DNA of 64,000 bases, from contig NEEC01000002.1 of the NCBI GenBank assembly GCA_002189035.1, forward strand, positions 5,355,001 to 5,419,000, given 5' to 3'. Every line of letters begins with the position of its first letter. The stretch's first letter is position 1. Shown piece by piece: positions 44,701-57,183 of the stretch. A program made the position numbers and the translations under genes. The notes beneath the pieces are model-generated. The model saw nothing but the letters and a program-made list of their open reading frames with translations. It was not told where the DNA came from and made no database searches. This DNA comes from Utricularia gibba (lineage: Eukaryota; Streptophyta; Magnoliopsida; Lamiales; Lentibulariaceae).

Positions 44701-46026
44701 ATTATTAAAAAAATCAAAATTTTTATATTTGAAAATTTCCCCAAATTGATTAACAAGTGAGTTGAACGAATTTCCTTAAGAATTAACATAAATCGTTCAT
44801 TCCCCTAGCTCCAACATTTTTCCCTTCTGGTACTAGGTGAATTTCGTGCGGAATCTTTTCCGGCTACCGGAGCTGAATAGTGCTACGCGGCAGAGTTGCA
44901 GGGGGTGGAAGCTAGGGTGCTATTTTCTGGCAGTGCACTCGATAAGCCATGGTTGAGGACCATAAGGGTATGGGTCGTAGATGGGTAGTAGGAGGATCAA
45001 ATCAGCGGAGGCAATGGTGAATTTACGAGGCTCCCACTGCCTTTTCTTGAAGCACTTTTCCTTTCAGTGAAGTATTTAGACCCCCTTCAACGTCAATGGA
45101 CTGTTAGTTGAAGGTCAACTTGTAAGTGAAGGAAGGAACAACAGGTTGTTAAGGTTTCAATGGAGTTGAACCTGCACCCAAACCTGAGAAGGGACTGAAG
45201 AAAGCCTATAATGGTACTATGGTAGGAGGAAGAACATTAAAGAATATAGCAGGTAGCGGAGAGGGATAATTGGGAAAGACAACAAACATATTTATTTTTT
45301 AGAGAGTTTATCTTATGGGTATCACTATTATTCATTTCATAGTTTATGTTGTCTCTCTCTTGTAATTAATAATCTGTTGACTTTGCATGACACCATTTAA
45401 TATGAACTGCTAATATCCATTGAATGTTCATCTTAGTTCAATTTTATTGGAGTTCTTGAAAGTTTGCATTCAGGTTTATATTGTGCTTTTAATCTTCAGT
45501 TTTCATATCGCAGTTATTGAAAGTTTACATTTAGGTTTCCTATCCTCTTCGCATGTATGGATATCTGGATTATATGCATTTAATCTTCAGTTTTATGGGG
45601 TCAAATGCAATGAAATGGTGTTTTTGACTTCTTGATGATTCATTAAGAACTGGAAAAAGATTTTTTTTTTCTATAATCACAACCAGCCTATGATGCAAAT
45701 ACTATTATGGATTGAGTTTTGCATTGGTTTTAGATAAAAAAAAAAAATGTAACATGTTCTTCTATAAGATGTTGCACATTATAAGATTATTAAAACATGT
45801 GCTTTTTACTTGTAATTTTTTATGGATTAGTGTTATTTATTTTCTAGGATTATATGCTCTTTGTATTATGCTATCACTAAGGGAGCCTTATGTTCTTTTT
45901 ATGCATGCTTTTAAAGATTTTCCATATGACTTCTGTTATATTTCATGTTAGTCCCATCAAAATAATGGGTGTCAATTGTCCTCGTCAATCTTATTATTGA
46001 TTTCTTAGTTGATTTATTTGAAGATA
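44701..46026. other. Internal left part of the Mutator-like element
   Basis: Contains a moderately GC-rich stretch (44800-45250) and then AT-rich sequence. No frame could be assigned. Confidence 0.35.
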
Positions 46027-46400
46027 TGTATACTTACACGAAGTATGAAAGCGACTTCGAATTAGACTACGGGAGTGAAGACGAAGACTATGAAATTCTT
46101 GACGACCAATTCCCCCTCTAGAATGATGATTATGGACTATCTTTGCAAGTTCCCGTATCCGAAGGAGTACAGTCGGAAGCTTCTCGTAATGAAACGAGTG
46201 AAGGGCTTTTGAACATTGTCAGAATGGAAAGTGTTCGAATACAAGAACTTGTGTAAGTATAATTTGTTATGATTATATTGTATTATTATTGTCTTTAGTA
46301 TTTAAATTGGGAAAAGGATAATCTTTGAATCGAAAGCCGACGCTAAATATGCACTTGAAGAATATTGCGTGCGGAAAGTTTATTTTTGTCCTAAGGTATG
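46027..46400 (+). pseudogene. Mutator-like transposase, N-terminal DNA-binding region
   Basis: Plus strand: an acidic leader (ESDFELDYGSEDEDYEILDD, one stop), an intron-like gap around 46254-46310, then FESKADAKYALEEYCVRKVY at about 46325-46385. The latter matches the F-x-S-K-x-x-x-K-x-A-V-x-x-Y pattern of the MuDR N-terminal domain (PF03108 type). The catalytic domain that should follow is not present. Confidence 0.65.
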
Positions 46401-46574
46401 TATTTTTGAAGTATTTTTTATATATATTTTTGGATTTGTTTTTAATTTTGTAGTATTTTTTCTTACATATTTTTGATTGATTTATTACTGAACATTGTAT
46501 GTTAGAGGTGTATCTTATTTATTATATAATAATAATTTAGTATTTAAGTATAGTTTGTTTATTGGATTATGTGA

Positions 46575-47215
46575 TAATATTTAGTTTTATTATAAGAATT
46601 AATGTTATATATGTTTTATTTTTTAGTATGAATACTTTATATTCTATTATTATGTTTATTATAAGAATTAATGTTATAATTTTTGTATTTTTTAGTATGA
46701 ATATTTTATATTCTATTGTTATATTTATTATAAGAATTGATGTGATATGTAGAGTATTTTTTAGTATGAATATTTTGTATTCTATTATTAGTTTTATTAT
46801 AAGAATTGATATTATATTTATCATATTTTTTATTATGAATATTTTATATTCTATTGTTATGTTTATTATAAGAACTGATGTTATATTTATTGTATTTTTT
46901 AGTATTAATATTTTATATTATATTGTTATGTTTATTATAAGAATTGATGTTATATTTGTTGAATTTTTTAGTAAATATTTTATATTCTATTGTTAGTTTT
47001 AGTATAACTATTGATATTATATTTATTGTATTTTTTCGTATGAATATTTTATATTGTATTGTTATTTTTATTATAATTATTGTTATTATATTTATTATAT
47101 TTTTTGTATGAATATTTTGTATTATATTATTAGTTTTATTATAAGACTTGATATTATATTTGTTATATTTTTTTACTATGAATATTTTATATTTTATTAT
47201 GTATTTTGTAATTTT
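46575..47215. repeat. 69-bp minisatellite, about nine copies
   Basis: Tandem AT-rich array; each unit begins near TTATTATAAGAATTGATGTT and contains TTTTTTAGTATGAATATTTT. Because the period is 69 bp (23 codons), one frame stays open for six units and translates into a hydrophobic repeat (FIIRIDVIF..MNILYSIVM). I consider that an artefact of the array. It sits exactly between the N-terminal and SWIM parts of the transposase. Confidence 0.85.
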
Positions 47216-47224
47216 TTTATTGTT

Positions 47225-47640
47225 TGTTTAGATATATCTTGCAAACATGCGACCGTTGCTATTATTTTGGAGATGTGTACTTTGGTCGAATACACGGACT
47301 CTAGATATACATATATGGTCTATCAAAGAATGTATGACGATGACGTGTTCAAGTTTTTGGGAACTGAAGAATGGCCTTGTATGGTTGATTTACCACTACT
47401 TCCACCTAAGTGGAAGCATAGGAAACGTGGCCAGTCATCTACTTCACAAAAGCGCAGATCCTCCAAATTTTGTCCATCACACTCTTTTTTGTATGGATTG
47501 GTTTTGGATTTATGGTCGATTGAATATAAATTGTAGGTTGGTATCATGTTCTACATGTGTCAAGAAAGACCATAAGACAAAAGATTGCAAAGAGGATGAA
47601 TTAAATATAGATAGGGCTCAACGAATGAAACTCTCATGTC
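47225..47640 (+). pseudogene. Mutator-like transposase C-terminus (SWIM and zinc knuckle)
   Basis: DISCKHATVAI is the CxH part of a SWIM zinc finger. TYMVYQRMYDDDVF and EWPCMVDLPLLPPKWKHRKR match the usual linker before the basic region of plant MULE transposases. After a frame change, CSTCVKKDHKTKDC (about 47545-47590) is a CCHC knuckle. Confidence 0.75.
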
Positions 47641-47969
47641 ACTAGAGCCATGTACGGCCAACATGAAAGCTACTGATTATTGTAGTTAGATGGGCAATGA
47701 GGATGTTGGTGAGAAGTTCTCACCAAAGCCTCCAAACTGCATCAAGAAATATCTCTAAAGATGGTACTAACAAGTGTGGTGTACAACATGCCACATGATC
47801 AAACTAACAACAAAGGAATTATCTTCAATAGTTGCGTGAATATGTGGGTGGAAGTCAGCAGCAACTCGGATGCTTCCGAGTTTCAACCAGTTTCCGAGAA
47901 ATAAACGAGTTGATGGATGGTGTACTAGACGACATCATTTAATTTTATTCATGATCATTGTTTTTATCT

Positions 47970-48850
47970 GTAGGAAAATAGTGGTATTGCAGCCACCGGG
48001 TTGTCTAACGAATGTTGCATTCATCCACAACCTATGGATGCAACATGCCATGGAGAAAAAGTTTGACTTGGAAATGATTGAAAAGTGGTGTGTGAGGTAC
48101 AATTCATGCAACACTTGTTACATCATTTTGCCAATTAACATGAAGTTTTTCTATACATATATATTCTTTATTTGCTATTAGAATATATGTTACTTTGAAT
48201 TGTCTCTATGTCTCGTAGTGGTTACTACACCTTTGCCATATTGGGCAATCTTGGAGAGAAATACCAACAATGTATCTTCGTCTTGGATTCGATGCATAGC
48301 ATGTCAACTCATATACCAAGTAACCGTCGAAAGTAAGTTATGTGTTTTAATACCTTGTGCTATATTGTATTTTATTATTAATCTCTATTAATTTTTTTGT
48401 TATGCATGATCTATAAATTAGTGCACTTCATTTTTAAAGTGAATGGTTGGGATGATGATTGTGTGAAGGAGCTTGAGTTGTCTATTTTTTAGAGGGGGTA
48501 GTATAACTTTGTTGATATTATTTTTTTCCTTATTTTAACGTTGATCAATATATCAGTCTCTAAACAAAATGGTGCAATTGAGTGTGGGATTTATGTGTTA
48601 TACTATGTGTATCTCTTCTTCCAACAAACTCCAAATTTTTACACTATCGAAACACACCCCTTATTTGTAAGTAATTTTCAAAATTTGCTGCTTATTTTAT
48701 TAGTAGGTATTAAGTACTATAATGTTTCTATAGATGGTACGAGATTGGTTCGTTGAAGAATATGTTTGTGAATTTTCAAAGTTGATGAAGATTCCTCATC
48801 AATCTAGGAGTGGCCGAGTAAGCAAATCTTCCAAAAAAATATAGACATTG
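47970..48850 (+). pseudogene. ULP1-type cysteine protease (C48) carried by the Mutator-like element
   Basis: Pieces in order on the plus strand: SGYYTFAILGNLGEKYQQCI with FVLDSMHSMSTHI at about 48217-48330; SKQNGAIECGIYVLYYVYLF at about 48556-48615; and RDWFVEEYVCEFSKLMK ending at 48790. These match the plant ULP-like genes captured by KAONASHI Mutator elements; ULP1 enzymes cut SUMO from proteins. The catalytic Cys (ECG) and its upstream Gln are retained, but the HY/HW dipeptide reads YY, so the His is lost. Frame changes separate the blocks. Confidence 0.7.
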
Positions 48851-49147
48851 AACTTGTTTGTTGATATGAGTTTGTAGACTTTGTTATTTGTCTTTGACAT
48901 TATTTATGTATTATATTTGTTTCTTTAAATTTTTAAACAAACATCATACGAAAATCATAATATACATTGATTTCTGTATTTTTGAACATTAATTTATTTG
49001 AATACTTATTACTATCATTCTAATTACATTTAATAAAAAAATAAATACAATTATGTAGAAGGGCACATAAAATATTACACGAGATACACGCCCCTATAGA
49101 GGGTGACACACGAGCATGCAAGGTGGCATACGAGCGTGGGTTACACA

Positions 49148-49228
49148 TGTGGAGGGTGGCATACGGGTGTGGGTTATGGTGACCCACATCCGAGTACGAC
49201 AACCCACGCCCGTATGCCACCCTCCACA
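49148..49228. repeat. Hairpin-forming inverted repeat
   Basis: Arms 49148-49175 and 49201-49228 are reverse complements over 28 bp with one mismatch, with a 25-bp loop. The left arm contains GGAGGGTGGCATACGGG. A partial extra copy of the arm (GGTGGCATACGAGCGTGGGTT-like) lies just upstream at about 49121-49141. It is GC-rich within very AT-rich sequence. Confidence 0.8.
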
Positions 49229-50229
49229 CGGGCATGGGTTATGGCATATGTCACAACATGTGGAGTATGACATATTTTTTTAAGTTGTTATTTGATATGT
49301 TTGGGGTACTCAAACTTAAGAATTTCATAAAAAAAATAATCTAATAATTTTTTTATTATCAAAAAACACTCTATCTTTATGACTTTTATAGATAGAATGT
49401 AATTTTTTATTGAATTATTTTTTATTCATAAAATAATGAATTCAATACTTATGTATTTTAAGGAAATAGTGTATTATTTTATTTATTAAAAAAATAATGC
49501 ACTCAATCCTTATGTATTTTAAGAAAAGAATGTGTGATTTTATTTATTATTTTTTACTCATAAAATAATGCATTCGATCCTTATATGTTAAGTAAAGAAT
49601 GTATTATTTTATTTATTAAAATAATAATAATCGAATGATATACATGTGATACTGTCACGTTTAGATTTTTACATTAAAATTTTTAAAAAAATCAGTATAA
49701 TGTTCACATTTTTGCTCTCAAAATGATGCACATGTGTACCATTTTTTCTCTCAAAATTAAAAGTATATTTAATATTAGTGTAAACAAAAGATAAATTTAA
49801 AATAATATATTCATTCATCTTATATACATATATTCTTCTGAATAACATATATTATTAGTATGTTTTTTATATAATCAATTTTGTAAATAAAGCTATTCAA
49901 TATTATAATATTTTTAATATTTAGTTATAAAATTTATTTAATTTGTTATCATTTGTATAATATAATTTGTGTCAAATAAAAATCCAAGATTGAAAACCTT
50001 AGCCCACATCCAAGATTTTTTTAAAATATATAACCCGACAGGTCAAATCCATGTATCCATCGAGGTTGACCTGACTCGTAACCATTTGAAACAGATACGA
50101 ATCACAAGTTTGACTCATAGTGGGTCGAACCGATAGATATTCACATTGATTGTTATGCCTACGTGTACAAGTCACTTCGACCAACATTTATTTCAAAAAG
50201 AATTCAATTTTTTAAAAAATTTTGATAAA
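49229..50229. other. AT-rich internal right part of the Mutator-like element
   Basis: Low-complexity AT sequence with loosely repeated TAATGCATTCAATCCTTATG-like words at about 49430-49600. No coding frame. Confidence 0.4.
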
Positions 50230-50709
50230 CTTTATAGGTTAATTATACCAATTCGATAAACTTATTGGATTAATAATGTTAATTTGTCACACTTTATGGG
50301 TTAAATATGTAGATTTAACAAATTTCAAGGGTCAACAATGTTAATTTATTAAATTGTAAGGATCAAATTGTCAAATTATTGGATTGAATATACCAACTGA
50401 ACACTATATATGTGACCAACAGTAAATTTATTGGGTCAAACGCACTCCATTGTAAAGTTTTATGACTTTTCGTTGGGTCAAATATATACTGCTATAATAT
50501 TTTGTAGGTCAAAAATATCAAAACTAAATTTTTATGGGCCAAATATATTATGCAATAAAGTTTTTACAAGTCAAATATGTCATTATGTAAATATTTTGGA
50601 TCACATATGCTAAACGTATACCAATTCAGGTCAAATATGTCAAATCGATCATTTTATTATGAGTCAAAAATACAAAAAAAATCAAAATTTAAGGTGATGC
50701 CATCATCCC
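50230..50709. repeat. Right terminal repeat array of the Mutator-like element
   Basis: At least ten degenerate copies of a GGTCAAATATGTCAAT word at about 30-45 bp spacing, the reverse complement of the words at 44431-44700. The array ends near 50690, 20 bases before ACCAACTAC, which also occurs at the left edge. Confidence 0.55.
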
Positions 50710-50719
50710 CACCAACTAC

Positions 50720-52120
50720 CTCTCCTGAACATTTTGTATCTAAGTATTGTCTTCTAAGTTACTTCCTTCTAATCCCTTCGCTAAATCGATCCTACTTTTG
50801 AGCAGTGTCTTTTCGAGTGCTTGGCATCGTAAGGCTTTCTTGCTTGGGTGATGGTCTACCCACATACTTTCCCTTTGTGATTCTTCTTTTAAACACTTAG
50901 CATCTTGGGAGCTATTTATCTAGACGTGACTATCCAACTGTTGCTTTTACAAATGTCTCTCTTAAGCATTTTGTTGCTAGCCTCTCCTCTGACCTTGGAC
51001 TTTCCCAATTGGATCTTCCCTTGTTTGAGCACTTTTTTCTTGAAAATTTCATTTGTATCATATATTATGGTAAATATATTTAAAATAGATAGTTTATAGT
51101 AATTAGTAGTAAAATCTGTGTTTTCAAAGCCGCGAGTTAACTAGCGGTTGAAATCGATTGACCAGTTTTTAACAAGTTTCCAATTAACCGGATGAGGGAT
51201 TTCCAGTTTTGTAAAATATGTTATTTCCATAGTTATCATTATTGCGACCCACATTTTGTTTAAACTGATCAAAACCGGATTTTGAAAACATATATTTTTC
51301 ATTCCTATTGATATTTAATTCATAAACAAATAAACCTTAAACTCAATTGGAGCTCTACCCTCAAAGCAAATGTAAAGATTCATTTTTTGTTGTTTTGGTT
51401 AAAATCCACTATTATGAGTGTTAATAGTTTTACTATATATGTTTTCATTTTGTTTTGCTCTATGAATATAATTTATGTAGTAGTTTTTATAGTAAAATAT
51501 TATATTTTCCATCTATAGTAAAGGATCATGATTATTTATATATTATCTTTTATGTTATTATTGTTGATTTTTTTTCTTGTCACCTTATTTATAATTATAT
51601 CCATGAAAAAGTGAAATGTTCAAAGTTTGTGAAATATGCAAGAATTGAAAATAAAATTAAACTTGACTTGGTTACCAAAAGTCATATAAAATGAGAATTT
51701 TAAAATGCCTTGGAATGAAGTTACACACGTGTTTAAACATATAAACACGTGTACCAAAGAGATCATAACCAGTACCAACGGTAACCAAAAGCAGCATCGA
51801 GAATCTGGGACAAAGGAAGACATGTCCAAAGTAATATTGTGGAATTTCTCTTACAGACAGTCAAGTTTTGACTAGTGAATGTTTAATGCACAAGAATAGG
51901 ATCATGCAGTGTAAGAAAAATATAGAAAAAATTAGCAAAATTAAGGTTCGAAAACAGCAGTGTGAAAAAGCATCTGTGACTTCTCCCATGTGTTCATGTA
52001 TCATATATCGTATAAATGCCTAGATAAGCAATCAAGGCTCCCCGGCTCATCCCTGTGTTGTGTTCCTACTGCAGAGGCATGTCTGGGAATAACAAGCTGC
52101 TGCTGCGACTGTGAGCATCT
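50720..52120. other. Intergenic sequence left of the TypA gene
   Basis: Includes a possible small inverted-repeat element (51117-51292). Otherwise it is spacer and the 3' UTR of the TypA gene (about 51950-52120). No credible frame. Confidence 0.4.
51117..51292. mobile_element. Possible MITE of 176 bp
   Basis: Starts TGTGTTTTCAAAGCCG and ends CGGATTTTGAAAACATA, terminal inverted repeats of about 16 bp with two mismatches and one gap. A clear target duplication is not visible, which lowers confidence. Confidence 0.35.
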
Positions 52121-55100
52121 TCATCTAGACTTCTTGGTCATCTTCGGATTCTTGCACATCCTAATGCTCATTGGAGTGATCTCCACAAGCTCGTCTTCCT
52201 GGATGTACTCGATGCAGTCGTCGAGACTGTAATCCAGGGGAGTGTCCAGAATCACTGGAGATGCAGCGAGACACATTTGTCATGATGCGAACAGGAAGAG
52301 ATGGAAATGAGGGGTGGGGTGGGGGGGGGGTTTTCTCACCAGTTTGTTCTTTGTTCGACCGGATGTTTGTGGCTGCTTTTTTCTTGCACACATTCAAGGA
52401 TAAGTCTCCTGGGCGCTGGTGGATTCCTACAACTTGGCCTTTGTAGACGTCGACGCCTGGTCCGATGAACATCTGTCCTCTTTCTTGCGAGCTCGCCAGT
52501 GCATAGGACGTACTAGTGCCATCCTCAAAGGCAACCTTTAAGTGCAGAAAACAGGCAACATTATACATTTTTCTGGTGAGAGCTAAATATGAAGAGCCTC
52601 TTTGAAAACTGAAGTTGTGATATTGGGAAAGAGATTACCAGAGATCCCAGATCACGAGTACTTATATCTCCTGCCCAAGCTCCATACTCATCAAATATCG
52701 TATTGAGAATTGCGGTTCCTCGAGACACTGTCAGAATCGAATTACGGAGGCCAAGAAGGCCTCTAGTGGGAATCTTGTATTTCATCACGGTTGTGCCATC
52801 TGACCTGAAAATTATTCAGCAGTGATCAACAACTACGAACAGAGAGCTGACTGGTATTTTCTGTCAGATCGAGCATGAGAAATGGGTGTGGCATCTCAAG
52901 CATATGACATTCCTAAAGCACATGAATGGTAAATCATATCAACATAAATACATACCCTGTTCCTTGCATGTCTACCATCTGCCCACGCCGTCTGCCAAGA
53001 AGCTCAACAACAGAGCCCATGTATTCTTCTCGTACCTCTACAATGGCGATCTGAAAAGACACACACACCTTCATTAGGAGCGAATTTAAGGAAGTACAAA
53101 ATCATCATGTATTGCTCATCCCTGCAACTGTTGAAGTAATAGAAGCGACTGCTCAATTCCTTCTATACTGAGTCTACTATTTCTAACACTGAAAAGCCAA
53201 CTTACACATGAATTTGCCAGAATTGATAAAAGAAATTCAAAAAGCACCTCATACGGTTCGAGCAACTTATCACCAACTTGCTTGTTAATAACCTTTGGAG
53301 GGCCAACCATAAATTCATATCCTTCCCTACGCCTGAGAAGTAAGTTTCAAAACCATCACCTTTCACACATATGTTTTAAATTTTAAAGTGTTACAGAGAT
53401 TAATTAGACCTTACATATTCTCAATCAATATAGTGATATGTAGAGTACCACGCCCACTAACAATAAAAGTATCTGAAGTTTCACCATCCTCCACTTTCAT
53501 TGCCAAGTTCCTCTCAAGCTCACGGTAAAGGCGATCTCGGAGATTTCTACCAGTTACATACTTCCCCTGTATTTTGTTAAAAGAAAATGTTCACTGTGAA
53601 AACCATAAGAATGTCGAATCTGAGAACTAAAAGGAAAATGATACCTCACGTCCAACGAAAGGAGAAGTGTTAATAGAAAACGACATTCTCACAGTGGGCT
53701 CCTCCACCTTTATGGAGGGCAATGGCTTCCCAGAAGTTCGATCTGCAATTGTTTCTCCAATCTGCATGAGAAAGGGAGTGTTTATCGAGGCCTTAAAAAT
53801 GAGCAGTAACATTCATGATACATTATGAGTACCTGAATACCATCAATACCACAAACAGCACAAATATCGCCTGCCTCCACTATTTCTGCAGGAACCCTGC
53901 TAAATTTTTCATACACAAAAAGCTCGCTTACTCTGGCAAACCTGCATTCATCATCCGAGGAACAAACCTGGAAATATAAAAGCAAAAGTTGACGAAAATT
54001 CAAGCATCTTCCATGATCAATGTACATGACATGTACATTTCAAACGTACCCGCACATCCATTCCCTTTTTTAAAACCCCAGCATGCAAACGTCCAACAGC
54101 AATGCGCCCCTTGTGTTCATCATATTCAATGTTTGTTGCCTGCAGAAACTTTCCTTGAACAATAGCAGGAATGAAAGCGGCAGGAATGATTATTGCTTTT
54201 TTTAAGCAACTAAAATGTTATATTTTTCTTTCAAACAAACATTTATGTGTTGAATAAAATTTTCTGTGGGTACACAGCTTCGAGAAGCGGTGATTAAAAT
54301 TTTCTTTTAAAAGAAACCACCACTAACAAGCATTTGGAGAAGTCCATCCTTGGCAATTTTGGGACCAGGTATGCATCTGACAATGGCCTCAAACAGGGGC
54401 CCCAGATCACTAGCTAAATTTTCAGGTGAATGACCAGCCTTTCCATTGATTCCACTTGCATAAATAACTTGGAAATCACACTGTAGAAAAACCATTTAAG
54501 AATAAAAAAAATGTAGCAAGGATAAACTTTGAAATATGACAAAAATAATGTCCAAAAAATAAAAGGAGCTGGACTGTTTTCACAATATCTATAATATCCA
54601 TACCTGCTCATCAGTTGCATTTAACTCAATAAACAATTCAAAAGTTGCATTGATGACGTAATCAGGTCGAGCAGAAGGGCGGTCGATTTTATTGACAACA
54701 ACTACAACTGCATGGCCAAACTCAAGAGCTTTCTTCAAGACGAATCTAGTCTGAGGCATAGGACCCTCAACAGAGTCCACCTGAGAATGGTATTCATAGA
54801 TTGGTAAAATAATTAACACAACGAAGCACTTCACCTAGTAATGAATACAAACAGCATGATTCAACCATTCTAAACGAACATTTCGTGAATGCAAATAATA
54901 TGGTTGCACATGTGGAAATATACATCAAGTATTGGACAGAAAGCAGATCATACCACTAGAAGAACTCCTTCAACCATGTTAAGAATGCGCTCCACTTCAC
55001 CGCCGAAATCAGAGTGACCGGGAGTGTCAATGATATTTATTTTGGTATCATGGTAAGTAATAGATGTATTTTTGCTAAGAATTGTAATTCCCCTTTCACG

Positions 55101-56137
55101 CTCAAGATCATTCGAGTCCATGATCCTCTCTCGAATGAACTGGTTATCACGGAAAACCTGCATGATGAACATCAGGTAAAGAATAGTTGTAACTGTTAAA
55201 TACATATGATCCGCCAGAAACAATTTCTACGGTCACAAATAACAGCAAAACCATGTGAGAAAGCATCTTTCATCCATTTTTTCTTTTCCTTTATGAAGAA
55301 ATTTTTTTTAAGATTAAGAAATTAAGCCACCTTTGATTGCCTCAACATGGCATCCACCAAAGTGGTCTTTCCATGATCAACATGGGCAACAATGGCTATA
55401 TTGCGTACATCGTTTCTCCTAACCAATTGACTCTTCGTATCTGGCAAGGAAATGAACAGGACAAAAATGAGTAGCATTCCAATGCCCATAAAAAGGACTA
55501 ACAGACGAATAAAAAAGAAATCATTTATAATGCCATAGAAGTGGGATATTAGACAGCGTTAAGACCTTTACCATTACATAAAATGAATGGAACAGACCGA
55601 AATATGAGATAAAATGAATAGAGTCCCCAGTGACTGGAGACTCGCAGCTTGTGATTAGTGCTTCCGGAGACACTCCCGTCGACAGATTTCCATTCCAATT
55701 AGAAATTCAAATGCACAAATCAGAATCAATAGGGAACAACACAGTCAACTACATACACAAAGGATTCTCTTAACTGCGACGGTTGCAACAACTTTTAGGA
55801 AAATTATGTTTTTTGCCAACTGAACAGAAACATAAAAAGTAGACAGACCTCAAAAAATAGAAAGAAAAAATAACAGCAACGTAAGGATCAGCAAGTTACC
55901 AGTAGCACTCTCAGTGGCTTGGGAGACAGCGCATATGCTAGAACCCCGAAACGGGGTCCTAGAACACCGATAATAATTTTTCCTTATAGTCAAAGCACCA
56001 CCAAGAAAGGGTCTTTTCAGCCAGGAACTTGCAGAAATAGAGCGATATTTCTGGGGCTCCACAAAATTCGTAGAAGAAAGCTGAACTCTGTGAGCGGTGA
56101 AATTAGAAACAGGATGAGCACCAACAGCCATCTCCAT
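52121..56137 (-). CDS. SVR3: Plastid TypA/BipA translational GTPase
   Basis: Fourteen exons on the minus strand, all in frame: 56137-55900, 55440-55331, 55157-54954, 54780-54604, 54480-54328, 54139-54050, 53967-53833, 53761-53645, 53566-53415, 53332-53248, 53050-52956, 52804-52639, 52535-52340 and 52254-52121. They give 683 residues (Arabidopsis SVR3 is about 675). The first exon is a Ser/Arg-rich, acid-poor plastid transit peptide. GTPase motifs: AHVDHGKTT (G1), RERGIT (G2), [11 protein letters not shown] (G3) and NKIDRP (G4). EF-G-like domains and the TypA C-terminal domain follow. TypA binds the ribosome and supports plastid translation in cold and stress; loss of SVR3 suppresses leaf variegation in Arabidopsis. 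I prefer SVR3 over the second plant TypA-like gene because of the transit peptide and C-terminus. One intron has a G-rich run at 52313-52330. Confidence 0.93.
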
Positions 56138-57031
56138 CGCTCTTGTCGCTCGCCCTCCTCAGAAATTTGACCGGTGGAGAGCGAAGCGAAAGAGGAGATG
56201 AAGAATGAGGCTGTTTGGCTGAAGTTGAAGTGAGAGGCTGTTATATCTCCTGGAAGAGTAGCGCAAAAGATGATGCCATGAAACTCGTACGCAAAATTGC
56301 GAACGGCAAGTGACGGAAACAGTACAAAAAAAAAAGAAAATCAAAATTGATAATAAAATTAATATGGGCCCACATTTGGGTCCCGTATACCAGCTTTACT
56401 AATTGGGCCAAATTGAAATGAACCGGGCTTCTTTTAACCTCGTAGTTGGCTGTTCACAACCCTCAACTCAAAAATTTTCCAACAAGTAAATAAGAAAATT
56501 ACATTTAAAATATGATTTTAAACTATGCAAATGACTTTAAATTAAAATATTATATTCAATAGATAAATTATAGTTTTAAACTTGTCAACATTTTAGAAAA
56601 CACTTATTTTCAAAAATTTTAACCTAACTATTTTAAGAAAATTAATTAAAACAGTTTGATTCTAAATGAATAAATCCTTTTTCTTTAATTCTATCATGAT
56701 TTCAATTTGATCCACATTTAATCACAATTTTAATTTTTCTTGTAATTTGATTAAAAAAATATTAATTATGTACCATACAGAATAATTTATTTGAAGACCA
56801 AGCATCAAACCCGTAAAATTGTATTACTTATCAAGAATATGATGAAATGTATTAAATATTTTTTTAAGATAAAATTTATTTATTGTCCATATTAAAACAG
56901 TTGAATGAAAAAAAAAGAGAGTAAAATGTGAAATAAATCATGATATTGCAGAAATAGCTTTATGCTATATTTTTTTGGTGTCCATAAAAGAAGGAAACCT
57001 TTTTCTTGACACTGTAGTAATCCGGTGGGGT
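56138..57031. other. Divergent intergenic region between TypA and remorin genes
   Basis: 56138-56340 is probably TypA 5' UTR and core promoter. 56450-56960 is AT-rich. The two flanking genes are transcribed away from each other. Confidence 0.5.
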
Positions 57032-57040
57032 ACACGTGTC
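57032..57040. promoter_or_regulatory. G-box/ABRE-type element upstream of the remorin gene
   Basis: ACACGTGTC, 144 bases before the remorin ATG. This is the core bound by bZIP factors of the ABA pathway. The position fits a proximal promoter; activity is inferred only. Confidence 0.45.
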
Positions 57041-57183
57041 GCGAGTAGATTGCTTGCGTAAGAAAGGATGGATCACTGATACCTTCCTTTAATGAACATG
57101 GATTGGGAGTACTGACGGTGATCGATTTCTACTTCCTTCCCTTTTCTACACACGACTGCACCCATTTCCAGAGGCCCACCAAA

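Noticed and set aside
46562-46996. Open frame of 144 codons encoding a hydrophobic repeat protein that looks like a membrane protein
   Set aside because: It is the in-frame translation of the 69-bp AT-rich minisatellite; a multiple-of-three period keeps the frame open without selection.
44431-50709. CRISPR-like spacing of the TTTGACC words
   Set aside because: Words are degenerate, spacers are AT-rich and similar to each other, and the host is a plant; terminal subrepeats of a transposon explain them better.
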